From the NCBI RefSeq assembly GCF_028649395.1, contig NZ_JAQSUW010000015.1, positions 184,997-248,996 on the forward strand: a stretch of 64,000 bases of DNA, written 5' to 3'. The position numbers and the translations under genes are program-made. Positions 42,704 through 53,540 of this stretch are shown here, in pieces (the first letter of the stretch is position 1; the number at the start of each line of letters is the position of its first letter). Under the pieces are notes generated by a model, which was not told the DNA's origin, did not search any database, and saw nothing but the letters and a program-made list of their open reading frames with translations. Source of the DNA: Pseudomonas sp. Gutcm_11s (GTDB taxonomy: Bacteria; Pseudomonadota; Gammaproteobacteria; Pseudomonadales; Pseudomonadaceae).

Positions 42704-43378
42704 TTACTGGCTGCGGGCGCCGCCGAAGGAGGCGCAGCCGCGCAGCACCTTGTCGTTCAGGCGCAGCTCGGCGCTGAGGTGCTGCACTGCGCCGCTCATG
42801 CTATCGACGCAGCGTTGCGGCGCCAGCCACAGCTCCAGGCGCTGGCCGTTGGCCTCGCTGCTCAAGTTGAAGTTGCCGCCGGGCAATTGTTCCTCGACGT
42901 AGGGCAGGGCCAGCGGCTCCTGGTCGGGGCGCAGCAGCACCAGGCCTTTCTCGCTGACGCCCAGGCTCCAGTCCGGCTCATGGCCGCTGGCGCGCAGCAG
43001 CAGGCTGCTGAAGCCGGGTTCGTTGCAGGCCGGGCCTTCGCCCTGCAGGCGGTAGACCTGGCTGGGGCTGATCTCGCCATCGAGCCCTGCCTGTTTGCTT
43101 GCGCCAGCGGTGCCGCGCAGGTCGACGAACAGCTGCTCGTTGCCATCGGCGAACAGTGTGGCGGCCTCGCGGGCGATGTCGTTGCTACCGTCGTTGATCA
43201 CTTCCAACTGGCGCTGCTCGCCACAGGGGCGCAGCAGTAACTTGCCCTGTTGCAGGCGCAGTTCGCCTTGCAGGCGCTGCTGGGCGGCGGTGGGCGATGG
43301 GGGGGTGTACACGCTGAACAGCTGGCAACCGGCGAACAGCGGCAGCAGGGCGAACAGCAGGGGGCGAACATAGGGCAT
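42704..43378 (-). CDS. Lipoprotein of the COG3650 type
   Basis: A 224-residue lipoprotein. The start at 43378 (MPYVRPLLFALLPLFAGC) is supported by AGGAGA upstream; the longer frame is not. The lipobox is LFAGC (Cys18). The mature protein has RPCGEQRQLEVIND, LRASGHEPDWSLGVSEKGLVLLRPDQE, a pattern seen in a family of uncharacterised envelope lipoproteins, and Cys pairs in SFGGA/QRCVDS. Divergent from the diguanylate cyclase gene. Function unknown. Confidence 0.82.
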   Translation of the reverse strand: MPYVRPLLFALLPLFAGCQLFSVYTPPSPTAAQQRLQGELRLQQGKLLLRPCGEQRQLEVINDGSNDIAREAATLFADGNEQLFVDLRGTAGASKQAGLDGEISPSQVYRLQGEGPACNEPGFSSLLLRASGHEPDWSLGVSEKGLVLLRPDQEPLALPYVEEQLPGGNFNLSSEANGQRLELWLAPQRCVDSMSGAVQHLSAELRLNDKVLRGCASFGGARSQ

Positions 43379-43508
43379 GGGGCTCTCCTGGCGACAAGCG
43401 GCAACGTTACCCAGCGCGCGTGGCCAGCTCAAGTTCGGAAACGCCACTTGAGGCTGTATAGTTCGGCGCATGGGTTAATCTTCGAGGCACGCAGTACCGA
43501 GTGTGAAC

Positions 43509-44579
43509 ATGGATAGAAGCACCGGCTCCGGCCTCTCATTCGCCAAGCGCATCTACCTGCCCCGCAGCATCGGCCTGGGCATCGGCTTCTTCTGCGTGGC
43601 CGCCGCCCTGGCGCCGCTGCAGCCCGCGCCGTGGGTCTGGGTGTTGCTGGTGTTCAACGGCTTCCTCTGGCCACACCTGGCCTACCAGCTGGCGCGCCTG
43701 TCTTCCGTACCCTTCAAGACCGAGCGCCGCAGCCTGCTGATCGACTCGATCTTCGGTGGCTTCTGGGCTGCGGCCATGCAGTTCAACGTGCTGCCCACGG
43801 TGACCATCCTGGCGATGATGGCGATGGACAACGTCGCGGCCGGCGGCATGCGCTTCTTCGCCAAGGGCGGCCTGGCCATGCTCGCCGGCATGGGCCTGGC
43901 GATGCTGGTATTCGGCCCGGGGTTCAGCCCCGATACCAACATGCTGCAGCTGTATGCCTGCTTGCCGATGCTGATCCTGTATCCGCTGGCCCTGGGTTGG
44001 GTCAGCTATCGACTGAGCATCAAGCTGGCCGAGCACAAGCAGGCGCTGCGCACCGCCAGCCGCACCGACAGCCTGACCCGGTTGTTCAACCACGGCTACT
44101 GGAAGGACCTGCTGCAGCAGGAGTTCATCAAGTGTCGTGGCGGTCAGCAGCGCGCCACCGTGGCGCTGATCGATCTCGACCATTTCAAGGACATCAACGA
44201 CCACCACGGCCACCTGGTCGGCGACAGCGTGCTGCGCCTGCTCAGCGAGCAACTGGTACGTAGCCTGCGCCAGGAAGACATGGCCGGCCGTTATGGTGGC
44301 GACGAGTTCTGCGTGATCCTGCCCAATACTCCGCCGGTGCTGGCCAGCGAGGTGCTGGAGCGCCTGCGCCAGGAACTCGGCGAGGTACGCAGCCCTCTGG
44401 CACCTGAACTGAAGATTTCCCTGAGCATCGGCCTGGCCGGCTACAGTCCCTTCCAGCTCGATGCCACGCATTGGCTGAAGGATGCCGACGAGGCGTTGTA
44501 CCAGGCCAAGCAGGGCGGGCGTAACCAGGTTGTGATCGCCGCAGAGGCTCCCGAGTCGCAGGCCAATCCGGGCGGCTGA
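43509..44579 (+). CDS. Diguanylate cyclase with MASE2 membrane sensor
   Basis: A 356-residue membrane-bound c-di-GMP synthase. The N-terminal 160 residues form a MASE2 domain (FAKRIYLPRSIGLGIGFFCVAAALAPLQPAPWVWVL and so on, about five helices), as in AdrA. The GGDEF domain has the intact active site RYGGDEFCVIL (GGDEF at 263-267) and the inhibitory site RQED at 254-257, so both activity and product feedback are expected. A GTG at 43503 is an alternative start; the ATG at 43509 has GAG at a better distance. No effector domain follows. Confidence 0.94.
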   Translation: MDRSTGSGLSFAKRIYLPRSIGLGIGFFCVAAALAPLQPAPWVWVLLVFNGFLWPHLAYQLARLSSVPFKTERRSLLIDSIFGGFWAAAMQFNVLPTVTILAMMAMDNVAAGGMRFFAKGGLAMLAGMGLAMLVFGPGFSPDTNMLQLYACLPMLILYPLALGWVSYRLSIKLAEHKQALRTASRTDSLTRLFNHGYWKDLLQQEFIKCRGGQQRATVALIDLDHFKDINDHHGHLVGDSVLRLLSEQLVRSLRQEDMAGRYGGDEFCVILPNTPPVLASEVLERLRQELGEVRSPLAPELKISLSIGLAGYSPFQLDATHWLKDADEALYQAKQGGRNQVVIAAEAPESQANPGG

Positions 44580-44639
44580 GTTCCCAGGGCGGGCCGCTCG
44601 TGGCAGGCTAGGGGCCTTCCACTCTGCACGGGAACACCC

Positions 44640-45281
44640 ATGTCCAGCGTCACCGAAGGCTTCGAGCCGCTCAATGCCACCGAGGTCCGCATCCTGGGGT
44701 GCCTGATCGAGAAGCAGGCCACCACCCCGGAAACCTATCCGCTGACTGTCAATTCGCTGGTCCTGGCCTGCAACCAGAAGACCAGTCGTGAGCCCTTGAT
44801 GAACCTCACCGAAGGGCAGGTCGGCCAGGCCTTGCGTGCCCTCGAGGGGCGCGGTCTGACCCGGCTGGTGATGGGTGGCCGTGCCGACCGCTGGGAGCAT
44901 CGGGTGGACAAGGCGCTGGAGCTGGTCAAGCCGCAGCAGGCATTGCTGGGCCTGCTGTTCCTGCGTGGCCCGCAGACCATCAACGAGCTGCTCACCCGCA
45001 GCAATCGCCTGTATCAGTTCGAGGATGCCGCCGAGGTGCAGCATCAGCTGGAGCGTCTGAGCGGCCGGAGCATGGCGCTTCTGCTGCCGCGGCAGAGCGG
45101 CCAGCGCGAAGATCGCTACATGCACCAGCTAGGCGAGGCGGCTGACCTGGAGGCACTGCTTGCCGCCCGCCAGGCCGATGCCCCGGCACGTGCCGGCGCC
45201 GATGATTCGCGTATCGCCGAGTTGGAGGCACGCATCGCCGCCCTGGAAGAGCGCCTGGCGCGCTTGGAAGGTGAGGCATGA
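44640..45281 (+). CDS. YceH-family (DUF480) protein
   Basis: A 213-residue protein with two winged-helix domains: [38 protein letters not shown], then [23 protein letters not shown] and the second [32 protein letters not shown] coiled-coil C-terminus ([24 protein letters not shown]) closes it. The family is wide in Proteobacteria; its function is not established. It overlaps the next gene by ATGA. Confidence 0.93.
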   Translation: MSSVTEGFEPLNATEVRILGCLIEKQATTPETYPLTVNSLVLACNQKTSREPLMNLTEGQVGQALRALEGRGLTRLVMGGRADRWEHRVDKALELVKPQQALLGLLFLRGPQTINELLTRSNRLYQFEDAAEVQHQLERLSGRSMALLLPRQSGQREDRYMHQLGEAADLEALLAARQADAPARAGADDSRIAELEARIAALEERLARLEGEA

Positions 45282-45580
45282 GCCTGCTTGACGATCTGCG
45301 CAGCGCCGACATGCTGCTGGTCGATGGACTGCACGCCTGGCAGTTCGACCTGCACGAACTGGCCCAGGGCGAGCAGCTGCAGCTCAGTATCGAGTGCATG
45401 GATGGCCGCACACGTCGCGTATGGAACTTCGCTGCGACGGCCGTCGCAGCTGCGGTGGCCACGGCTGAGGCCGGCGGTTGGCGTATCCAGGGTGCCGAGG
45501 GCGAGCACGAGCTGGTCTGCCTGGGTGCGATCAGCGCCGACAACGACGACCAGGACGACGATCCGCAAGAGGCTGACTGA
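45278..45580 (+). CDS. Small acidic hypothetical protein
   Basis: A 100-residue protein ([43 protein letters not shown]) ending in a strongly acidic tail ([13 protein letters not shown]). GAAGGTGAGG precedes the ATG, which overlaps the YceH stop. A pseudomonad family of unknown function, to judge by its context; I recognise no motif. Confidence 0.8.
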   Translation: MSLLDDLRSADMLLVDGLHAWQFDLHELAQGEQLQLSIECMDGRTRRVWNFAATAVAAAVATAEAGGWRIQGAEGEHELVCLGAISADNDDQDDDPQEAD

Positions 45581-45583
45581 GCG

Positions 45584-45976
45584 ATGATCCGCTGCAAGCG
45601 CGTCTACGAGCCCGTGGCGGCCGAGGATGGCCAGCGTGTGCTGGTCGACCGCCTGTGGCCGCGCGGTTGCAAGAAGGAGAGCCTGGCGCTGGATGCCTGG
45701 CTCAAGGAGGTGGCACCGTCGGACGAACTGCGCAAGGGCTTCTGCCATGATCCTGCGCTGTTCGACGAATTCCGCCTGCTCTATCGCGGCGAGCTGGCGG
45801 GCCATCCCGAGCGCTGGCAGGGGCTGCTGGCGATGGCCGAGCGGGGCACCCTGACCCTGCTGTTCGCTGCCCGCGAGGAGCGTTTCAACAATGCCCAGGT
45901 GCTTGCCGAGTTCCTGGAAGATGAGCTGGAACGACGCGGGCCGCCCAGCTCACCGGTGTGCTACGCCGATCAGTAG
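45584..45976 (+). CDS. DUF488-family protein (YeaO type)
   Basis: A 130-residue protein with the family blocks KRVYEPVAAEDGQRVLVDRLWPRGCKKESLALDAWLKEVAPSDELR, FRLLYRGEL, and LTLLFAAREERFNNAQVLAEFLE. DUF488 proteins have a conserved Cys/Arg surface of unknown activity. It starts 3 bases after the preceding gene, and its end overlaps that of the convergent exported protein gene by 7 bases. Confidence 0.93.
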   Translation: MIRCKRVYEPVAAEDGQRVLVDRLWPRGCKKESLALDAWLKEVAPSDELRKGFCHDPALFDEFRLLYRGELAGHPERWQGLLAMAERGTLTLLFAAREERFNNAQVLAEFLEDELERRGPPSSPVCYADQ

Positions 45977-46323
45977 ACGCCCGAGTCGTTGCACACCAGC
46001 TCGTCGTTCTTGGCGATGGCGTAGCAGATCATCCCCTCGTCCTTGAACGGCAGCTGTAGCACGTAGCCTGGCTTGCCGTTGACCAGCGTGCCCTGCTTGT
46101 CCGGGGTGGGTTCGATGTTCACCGCGTTGCCGTTGTCCCAAGTCCACTCGCTGTGGAAGTACTGATCGGTGGCCGCACAGGTGGTCACCGCGCACGCACC
46201 CTGGCCCTTCAGTTCGCCCTTCTTGTAGTAGTAACAGGTGCCGCGGCCCTCGCCGCAGCCGGCCCAGGCACTGCCGCTCAGCACCAGGCTGGCCAGCAGC
46301 AGGGTTCGTTTCAGTCCCACCAT
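45970..46323 (-). CDS. Small exported hypothetical protein
   Basis: A 117-residue protein with a signal peptide (MVGLKRTLLLASLVLSGSAWA) and a short mature part rich in Cys (GCGEGRGTCYYYKKGELKGQGACAVTTCAATDQYF, CYAIAKNDELVCND), six Cys in all, which suggests three disulfides. I take the ATG at 46323 as start of the signal peptide. The frame continues upstream only as an antisense shadow of SstT. Function unknown. Confidence 0.82.
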   Translation of the reverse strand: MVGLKRTLLLASLVLSGSAWAGCGEGRGTCYYYKKGELKGQGACAVTTCAATDQYFHSEWTWDNGNAVNIEPTPDKQGTLVNGKPGYVLQLPFKDEGMICYAIAKNDELVCNDSGVY

Positions 46324-46466
46324 AGTTGTACTTCCTTGTGTTGTAGCAGCCAGCGCTACTGGGTTTTCCGTTGGGGTGTGGTTGCCGGCGAGTAGAGCAC
46401 AGCTGCAAGGTCGACGGCGCTGACTGCCATCATGTTTCAGCGGGAAGCCTGTCGATTGGCAGGCAA

Positions 46467-46492
46467 AGAAAAGCCGCCCTGGCGGCGGCTTT
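46467..46492 (-). terminator. Intrinsic terminator of sstT
   Basis: Minus strand: AAAGCCGCC / GGCGGCTTT, 9-bp stem with 5-base loop, then TTCTTTGCC. It starts 20 bases after the sstT stop. Confidence 0.85.
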
Positions 46493-46511
46493 CCTGCTGG
46501 TGCGGGGGAGG

Positions 46512-47723
46512 TTAGTCCTTGTCCCTCGCCATGCACGCGGCGGCGGTGAACAGTACGTCGGTGGAGGAGTTTAGCGCGGTCTCGGCGCTGTCCTGCAGGA
46601 TGCCGATGATGAAGCCGATGGCGACTACTTGCATGGCGATCTCGCTGGGGATGCCGAACAGGCTGCAGGCCAGCGGGATCAGCAGCAGCGAGCCGCCGGC
46701 TACGCCGGAGGCGCCGCAGGCGCAGATGGCCGAGACCACGCAGAGCAGGATGGCGGTCGGCAGGTCGACATGGATGTTCAGGGTGTGCGCGGCGGCCAGG
46801 GTCAGCACGCTGATGGTGATGGCCGCGCCGGCCATGTTGATGGTGGCGCCCAGCGGGATGGATACCGAGTAGGTGTCTTCGTGCAGGCCCAGGCGCTCGG
46901 CCAGTTGCAGGTTGACCGGCACGTTGGCCGCGGAGCTGCGGGTGAAGAAGGCGGTGATGCCGCTTTCGCGCAGGCAAGTGAACACCAACGGGTAAGGGTT
47001 GCGGCGGATCTGGCTGAACACGATCAGCGGGTTGACCACCAGGGCGACGAACAGCATGCAGCCGACCAGCACGGCGAGCAGCTGGGCGTAGCCGAGCAGG
47101 GCCTTGAGGCCAGAGTCGGCAAAGGTGGTGGCGACCAGGCCGAACACGCCCAGCGGGGCGAAGCGGATGACCAGACGCACGATCAGGGTGACACCCTCGG
47201 CCAGGTCGGCGAACACCGCGCGGGTGGTGTCGCTGCCGTGGCGGATGGCGATGCCGATGCCGATGGCCCAGGTCAGGATGCCGATGAAGTTGGCCTCGAT
47301 CAGGGCTTTGACCGGGTTGTCGACCATGCTCAGCACCAGGCTCTTAAGCACCTCGCCGATGCCTCCGGGCGGCGTGCTGCCGGTTGCGGCTTCATGCAGG
47401 ATCAGAGTGGAGGGCCACAGGCTGCTGGCGATCACCGCGACGATGGCGGCGGCCAAGGTGCCGATCAGGTACAGGACCAGGATCGGGCGGATGTGCGTCG
47501 GCTGGCCAGGCTTGTGGTTGGCGATGGCGGAGGCCACCAGGATGAACACCAGTATCGGTGCCACGGCCTTCAGCGCGGAGATGAACAGGCTGCCGAGGAA
47601 GCCGACTTCGTCGGTGGCTTGCGGGGCGAGCAGGGCGAGCAGAATGCCGGCGACCAGGCCGATGGCGATCTGTAGAACCAGGCTGGTGCGGTTGAGCAGT
47701 TGCAGGAGGGGGCGAAGGATCAT
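46512..47723 (-). CDS. sstT: Na+/serine-threonine symporter SstT
   Basis: A 403-residue dicarboxylate/amino acid:cation symporter. Signature parts are [112 protein letters not shown] and [17 protein letters not shown]. The ATG at 47723 ([10 protein letters not shown]) is chosen because AGGA lies 9 bases upstream, whereas the ATG at 47732 would leave no space. Inner membrane, sodium-driven uptake. Confidence 0.93.
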   Translation of the reverse strand: MILRPLLQLLNRTSLVLQIAIGLVAGILLALLAPQATDEVGFLGSLFISALKAVAPILVFILVASAIANHKPGQPTHIRPILVLYLIGTLAAAIVAVIASSLWPSTLILHEAATGSTPPGGIGEVLKSLVLSMVDNPVKALIEANFIGILTWAIGIGIAIRHGSDTTRAVFADLAEGVTLIVRLVIRFAPLGVFGLVATTFADSGLKALLGYAQLLAVLVGCMLFVALVVNPLIVFSQIRRNPYPLVFTCLRESGITAFFTRSSAANVPVNLQLAERLGLHEDTYSVSIPLGATINMAGAAITISVLTLAAAHTLNIHVDLPTAILLCVVSAICACGASGVAGGSLLLIPLACSLFGIPSEIAMQVVAIGFIIGILQDSAETALNSSTDVLFTAAACMARDKD

Positions 47724-47903
47724 GAATGTCATTCCTGTGATTCGACGGAAAGCGCCGGTGGGCGATTCCGCTGGCGGCAGCCGATGTTGTCGGTTGCCGG
47801 TTTCCGGAGGCCTGTCGGGTAACGATAGGCGCAGAAAAATGCAGGCGGCGATTCTATAGGGCCAGGCCTGCTTGTGCCGCCCTTCGGTCAGGCCAGCACA
47901 AAT

Positions 47904-47930
47904 GAAAACGGCCCGCGAGGGGCCGTTTTC
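47904..47930. terminator. Bidirectional terminator at the end of the braDEFG operon
   Basis: Perfect 11-bp stem GAAAACGGCCC / GGGCCGTTTTC with loop GCGAG, 16 bases after the last gene on the minus strand; T-rich ends on both strands. Confidence 0.9.
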
Positions 47931-47946
47931 AGTCAAGCCACGAACA

Positions 47947-48648
47947 TCAGCCGCCGAGGTAGGCGTCGCGCACTTTCGGGTCGACCAGTAGGTCGGCACC
48001 GGTGCCCTGCATGACGATGCGGCCGTTCTCCAGTACATAGGCGCGGTCGGCCAGCTTGAGCGCCTGGTTGGCGTTCTGCTCGACCAGGAACACGGTCACG
48101 CCATCACGGCGCAGCTGTTCGATGATGTCGAAGATCTGCTGGATGATGATCGGTGCCAGGCCCAGGGAAGGCTCGTCGAGCAGCAGCAGCTGCGGCTTGC
48201 TCATCAGTGCGCGGCCGATGGCGAGCATCTGCTGTTCGCCGCCGGACATGGTGCCGGCGCGCTGCTCGAAGCGCTCCTTCAGGCGCGGGAACAGGTGCAG
48301 GACCTTGTCCAGCTGCTCCTGGTTGTCGCCCTTGCTGCCGAAGAAGCCGCCCATGGCCAGGTTCTCCTCGACGGTCAGGCGGGCGAACACGCGGCGGCCT
48401 TCCGGCACTACCGCGATGCTTTTGCGCATGATGTCGTAGGACTCCTGGCCGACCAGCTCCTCGCCCATGTAGCGGATGCTGCCGCTGGACGCGCGCGGCG
48501 AGCCGCACAGGGTCATCAGCAGGGTCGACTTGCCGGCACCGTTGGCGCCGATCAGGGTGACGATCTCGCCCCTTTCGACCTCGATGCTGACGTCGTGCAG
48601 GGCCTGGATCTTGCCGTAGAAGGTGGAGACGTTGTTGAAACTCAGCAT
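47947..48648 (-). CDS. braG: Branched-chain amino acid ABC transporter ATP-binding protein LivF/BraG
   Basis: A 233-residue ABC ATPase. Walker A is [10 protein letters not shown], the signature is [16 protein letters not shown] and Walker [14 protein letters not shown]. The start [27 protein letters not shown] matches LivF proteins. It is the last gene of the operon, 2 bases after livG. Confidence 0.96.
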   Translation of the reverse strand: MLSFNNVSTFYGKIQALHDVSIEVERGEIVTLIGANGAGKSTLLMTLCGSPRASSGSIRYMGEELVGQESYDIMRKSIAVVPEGRRVFARLTVEENLAMGGFFGSKGDNQEQLDKVLHLFPRLKERFEQRAGTMSGGEQQMLAIGRALMSKPQLLLLDEPSLGLAPIIIQQIFDIIEQLRRDGVTVFLVEQNANQALKLADRAYVLENGRIVMQGTGADLLVDPKVRDAYLGG

Positions 48649-48650
48649 GT

Positions 48651-49418
48651 TTACGCCTCCCCCAGATAGGCTTTGATCACGTCCGGGTTGTTGCGGATCT
48701 GCTCCGGCGTACCGTCGGCCAGGGGGGTGCCCTGGTTGATCACGTAGATGTGGTCGGAGATGCTCATGACCAGGTGCATGTCGTGCTCGATCAGCAGCAC
48801 GGTCACGTCGTGGTCGTTGCGCAGCATGCCGATCAACTGCTTGAGGTCTTCGGTCTCGCGCGGGTTGAGGCCGGCGGCCGGCTCGTCGAGCATGAGGATG
48901 CGCGGGCGCGTCATCATGCAGCGGGCGATCTCCAGGCGGCGTTGCTGGCCGTAGGCCAGGGTGCCGGCAGGGCGGTTGGCCACGTCGGTGAGGTTCACTT
49001 CTTCCAGCCAGTGCGCCGCGTACTCCATGGCCGCCTTCTCGCTGCGGCGGAAGCTCGGGGTCTTGAACAGGCCGGAGAGGAAGTTGGTGTTGAGGTGGCG
49101 GTGCTGGGCGACCAGCAGGTTCTCCACCGCAGTCATTTCCTTGAACAGGCGAACGTTCTGGAAGGTACGCACGACGCCCTTGTGGGCGATCTTGTGGCCC
49201 GGCAGGTGCTGGATCGGCTCGTCGTCGAGCAGGATCACGCCACCGGTGGGCTGGTAGAAGCCGGTCAGGCAGTTGAACACGGTGGTCTTGCCGGCGCCGT
49301 TGGGGCCGATCATCGACACCACCTGCTTGGGCTGCACCGTCAGGGCGACATTGTTGACGGCCAGCAGGCCGCCGAAGCGCATGGTCAGCCCGCTGACTTC
49401 AAGAATCGGGCGGCTCAT
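48651..49418 (-). CDS. braF: Branched-chain amino acid ABC transporter ATP-binding protein LivG/BraF
   Basis: A 255-residue ABC ATPase. Walker [19 protein letters not shown], signature [14 protein letters not shown], Walker [13 protein letters not shown]. The long insertion between Walker A and the signature ([28 protein letters not shown]) is typical of LivG. Its start overlaps the livM stop. Confidence 0.96.
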   Translation of the reverse strand: MSRPILEVSGLTMRFGGLLAVNNVALTVQPKQVVSMIGPNGAGKTTVFNCLTGFYQPTGGVILLDDEPIQHLPGHKIAHKGVVRTFQNVRLFKEMTAVENLLVAQHRHLNTNFLSGLFKTPSFRRSEKAAMEYAAHWLEEVNLTDVANRPAGTLAYGQQRRLEIARCMMTRPRILMLDEPAAGLNPRETEDLKQLIGMLRNDHDVTVLLIEHDMHLVMSISDHIYVINQGTPLADGTPEQIRNNPDVIKAYLGEA

Positions 49419-50670
49419 GGTTTCAACTCCAGGTGGGGACGTTGCATGGGCAGCAGGCCCTGCGGACGCCAGATCATCATCAGCACCATCAGGGCGCCGA
49501 ACATCAGCATGCGGTACTCGCTGAACTCACGCATGAGTTCCGGCAGCAGGATCATCACCACGGCGGCGAGGATGATGCCGAGCTGCGAGCCCATGCCGCC
49601 CAGTACGACGATGGCGAGGATGATCGCCGACTCGATGAAGGTGAACGACTCCGGAGTCACCAGGCCCTGGCGCGCGGCGAAGAAGCTGCCGGCGAAACCA
49701 GCGAACGCGGCGCCGAGGGTGAAGGCGGAGAGCTTGATGACGGTCGGGTTCATGCCCAGCGCGCGGCAGGCGATCTCGTCTTCGCGCAGCGCTTCCCACG
49801 CACGGCCGATCGGCATGCGCAGCAGGCGGTTGATCACGAACAGGGTCAGCAGCACCAGCAGCAGGGCGATCAGGTAGAGGAACACCACCTTGTTCACCGA
49901 GTTGTAGGCGATACCGAAATACTCGTGGAAGGTCTGCATGCCTTCGGCCGCGCGGCGCTCGAAGGAGAGGCCGAACAGGCTCGGTTTCTCGATGTTACTG
50001 ATGCCGTTGGGGCCGCCGGTCAGCTCGGTGAGGTTACGCAGCAGGATGCGGATGATCTCGCCGAAGCCTAGGGTCACGATCGCCAGGTAGTCACCGCGCA
50101 GGCGCAGTACCGGGAAGCCGAGGATGAAGCCGAAGAAGGCTGCCATCAGGCCGGCGATCGGCAGGCACACCCAGAAGCCCAGGCCGTAGTAGTGCGACAG
50201 CAGCGCGTAGCTGTAGGCGCCCACGGCGTAGAAGCCGACGTAACCCAGGTCCAGCAGGCCGGCCAGGCCGACCACGATGTTCAGGCCGAGGCCGAGCATC
50301 ACGTAGATCAGGATCAGCGTGGCGATGTCCACGGCGCCACGGCTGCCGAAGAACGGCCAGGCCAGAGCGACCACGATCAGGCCGAGGATGACCCAGCGCT
50401 GGGTGGAGGGCAGGGTGAGGAAGTTGCTGGCACCGGCCGGCAGCTTTGGCAGGCTGGGCGCGCTGGCCACGGCGTTGCCCAGGCGATCACGGAACAGCTG
50501 CCAGAAGAACATGGCGATAGCGGCGGCGGCGATGGTCCACAGCGCAGCCGGGCTGGCGCCGTGCACTTCGAGTTTGATGCCGACGGTGGTCAGCTTCAGA
50601 CCGAGTACCGGATAGGCCACTGCCAGCACCAGCAGGGCGCTGAAGAAGGCGGTCTTGAGGTTCTTGGTGT

Positions 50671-50674
<4 letters not shown>
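49415..50674 (-). CDS. braE: Branched-chain amino acid ABC transporter permease LivM/BraE
   Basis: A 419-residue permease. Conserved blocks are [53 protein letters not shown] and [42 protein letters not shown], the EAA-like loop that contacts the ATPases. The N-terminal extra helices are usual for LivM. Overlaps livH and livG by ATGA. Confidence 0.96.
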
Positions 50675-51594
<920 letters not shown>

Positions 51595-51661
51595 TACCTA
51601 ACTCCTCGGCTCGGTCCGTAAAGCGGCGCTTGTGACGCGACGGATGGCCGGAAAACTCAAT

Positions 51662-51695
51662 AAAACAAAGCCCACTGCTCGCGCAGTGGGCTTTG
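51662..51695 (-). terminator. Intercistronic terminator/attenuator between braC and braD
   Basis: Minus strand: perfect 13-bp stem CAAAGCCCACTGC / GCAGTGGGCTTTG, loop 4 bases, followed by TTTTATTG. It lies 17 bases after the braC stop and before braD, so part of the transcripts should end here, giving more binding protein than permease. This arrangement is common in amino acid ABC operons. Confidence 0.9.
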
Positions 51696-51711
51696 GGTTC
51701 AGGCGGGAAGC

Positions 51712-52833
51712 TTACTTGGCTTCGGTTTTGGTACCGTCCTGGTGCCACTCGTAAACAACGAAGCTGAAGTTCTTCAGGTCACCCTTCTCGTCGAAGCCCA
51801 GCTCGCCGGTCGGGGTTTCGAAGGTGTTGGCGCGCAGTGCGGCAGCGACTTTGTCGGTCTCGGTGGTGCCGGCTTTCTTCATGCCGTCGGCCATGACCTG
51901 AACAGCGGCGTAGGCCGGGAACACGAACGGGCCGCTCGGGTCCTGGTTCTTGGCCTTGAAGGCTTCAACCAGAGCCTGGTTCTTCGGATCCTGGTCGAAG
52001 GACTTCGGCAGGGTAACCAGCAGGCCTTCGGAAGCCGGGCCGGCGATGGCGGAGATCTCTTTGTTACCCACGCCTTCCGGCCCCATGAACTTGGCTTTCA
52101 GGCCTTTCTCGGCAGCCTGACGCAGCAGCAGGCCCAGTTCCGGGTGGTAGCCGCCGTAGTAGACGAAGTCGACGTTGGCTTGCTTGAGCTTGGAGATCAG
52201 GGACGAGAAGTCCTTGTCGCCAGCGTTGATGCCTTCGAACACGGCAACCTTGGTGCCTTTGCCTTCCAGGGTCTGCTTGACCGCGGTGGCGATGCCTTCA
52301 CCGTACTGCTGCTTGTCGTGAACGACGGCAACGGTCTTCGGCTTGACGTGGTCGGCGATGAAGTTACCGGCGGTCGGGCCTTGCAGGCTGTCCAGACCGA
52401 TGGTGCGGAAGACCAGCTGGTAGCCGCGAGCGGTGATGTCCGGGCTGGTGGAGGCCGCGGTGATCATCAGGATGCCTTCGTCTTCGTAGATGTCGGACGC
52501 CGGCTGAGTAGAGCTGGAGCACAGGTGACCAACGACGTATTTCACTTCGTCGTTGACGATCTTGTTGGCTACGGCAACGGCTTGTTTCGGATCGCAAGCG
52601 TCGTCGTACTTGACGCCTTCGAGCATCGCGCCGTTCACACCACCGGCCTTGTTGATCTGCTCGATGGCCATTTCGGCGCCAATGAACTGCATCTCGCCGT
52701 ACTGGGCAACGGCACCGGTCACCGGGCCGGCCAGAGCGATCTTGATGGTGTCAGCGGCCATCGAATAGCTGGCAGCGCCAGCCAGGGCCATAGCGGCGAA
52801 CAGCTTGGTAACTTGCTTGGTAGCCTGTTTCAT
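51712..52833 (-). CDS. braC: Periplasmic branched-chain amino acid binding protein BraC
   Basis: A 373-residue type I periplasmic binding protein. The signal peptide is MKQATKQVTKLFAAMALAGAASYSMA, then ADTIKIALAGPVTGAVAQYGEM, typical of the family; the Ser-Thr-Gln segment SSSTQPASDIYEDEGILMITAASTSPDIT contributes to ligand binding; LC/CDPKQAVAVANKI holds one Cys of the usual disulfide. Its gene comes first in the operon, with GTGGAG close before the ATG. Confidence 0.96.
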   Translation of the reverse strand: MKQATKQVTKLFAAMALAGAASYSMAADTIKIALAGPVTGAVAQYGEMQFIGAEMAIEQINKAGGVNGAMLEGVKYDDACDPKQAVAVANKIVNDEVKYVVGHLCSSSTQPASDIYEDEGILMITAASTSPDITARGYQLVFRTIGLDSLQGPTAGNFIADHVKPKTVAVVHDKQQYGEGIATAVKQTLEGKGTKVAVFEGINAGDKDFSSLISKLKQANVDFVYYGGYHPELGLLLRQAAEKGLKAKFMGPEGVGNKEISAIAGPASEGLLVTLPKSFDQDPKNQALVEAFKAKNQDPSGPFVFPAYAAVQVMADGMKKAGTTETDKVAAALRANTFETPTGELGFDEKGDLKNFSFVVYEWHQDGTKTEAK

Positions 52834-53156
52834 AGTGCTCCACTCTTATATGTGTTGTTCGTTCTTGTAATCCATGCGGCCAAAGCTGCAGGACCGGTAA
52901 GGTCTCCGGTCACGCTCCCCCGGCAACTGTACCGGCACAGTGTAGAACTCTGTTTTGCGCCTTGAAAAGCGCACTTTGGGAGGCGTGAGGGGAATGTGTC
53001 GCTTGGTTGAAATAAACGTACAGAATAACGGCGCGTCTTTTGGTGACTGAAAGGTCCTTATGCCGGAGTGGGGGAGGAGTGAGCTTGCCTGTGGGAGTCG
53101 CGACGCTATGATGGCGACCGCTTTCACATTCGTGTGCTTTTTACACAGGGCAAGTC
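52834..53156. other. Divergent intergenic region braC / DUF2288 gene
   Basis: 323 bases without a gene. It must hold the braC promoter (minus strand) and that of the DUF2288 gene. A small inverted repeat GACCGG / CCGGTC (about 52891-52910) lies in the braC leader and ACTGT/ACAGT arms lie near 52925-52942; neither is strong. TTTTTACACAGGGCAAGTC before the DUF2288 ATG is the best ribosome-binding site. I see no tRNA, riboswitch or repeat here. Confidence 0.5.
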
Positions 53157-53474
53157 ATGACAGAACCAGCAAGCACCCTCTATGCCAAACTACTTGGCGA
53201 AACGGCCAAGATTTCCTGGGAGGAGCTGCAGCCCTTCTTCGCCCGCGGTCAGTTGCTGTGGGCCGACAACAGCCTGAACCTGGTCGAGGTCGCGCAGGCT
53301 GTGGCCGCCGACGATAGCGCCAAGGTAGCGGCCTGGTTGCAGTTGGGGTTGGTGGCCAAAGTGGATGAGGCGCGTGCGCAGGATTATCTGCAGCGCGACC
53401 CGGAGCTGTGGGCTGTGGTGGTGTCACCTTGGGTGCTGATTCAGGAGCGCCCGACTGGTGCGACGCTGCACTGA
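53157..53474 (+). CDS. DUF2288-family protein
   Basis: A 105-residue soluble protein. The core TLYAKLLGETAKISWEELQPFFARGQLLWADNSLNLVEVAQAVAADD and WLQLGLVAKVDEARAQDYLQRDPELWAVVVSPWVLIQER match the compact helical DUF2288 family. Function unknown. The gene is monocistronic or read with the next one, 67 bases on. Confidence 0.88.
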   Translation: MTEPASTLYAKLLGETAKISWEELQPFFARGQLLWADNSLNLVEVAQAVAADDSAKVAAWLQLGLVAKVDEARAQDYLQRDPELWAVVVSPWVLIQERPTGATLH

Positions 53475-53540
53475 AGCGGGTCATTTGCGCTTGCCGATGC
53501 TGGACTAGACTGAGCTTTTCGACCAGCAAGGAGAGCCATC

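Noticed and set aside
46971..48038. Longer N-terminus for SstT reaching 48038
   Set aside because: The added part crosses the operon end and terminator of braG and has no transporter-like sequence; a good ribosome-binding site supports 47723.
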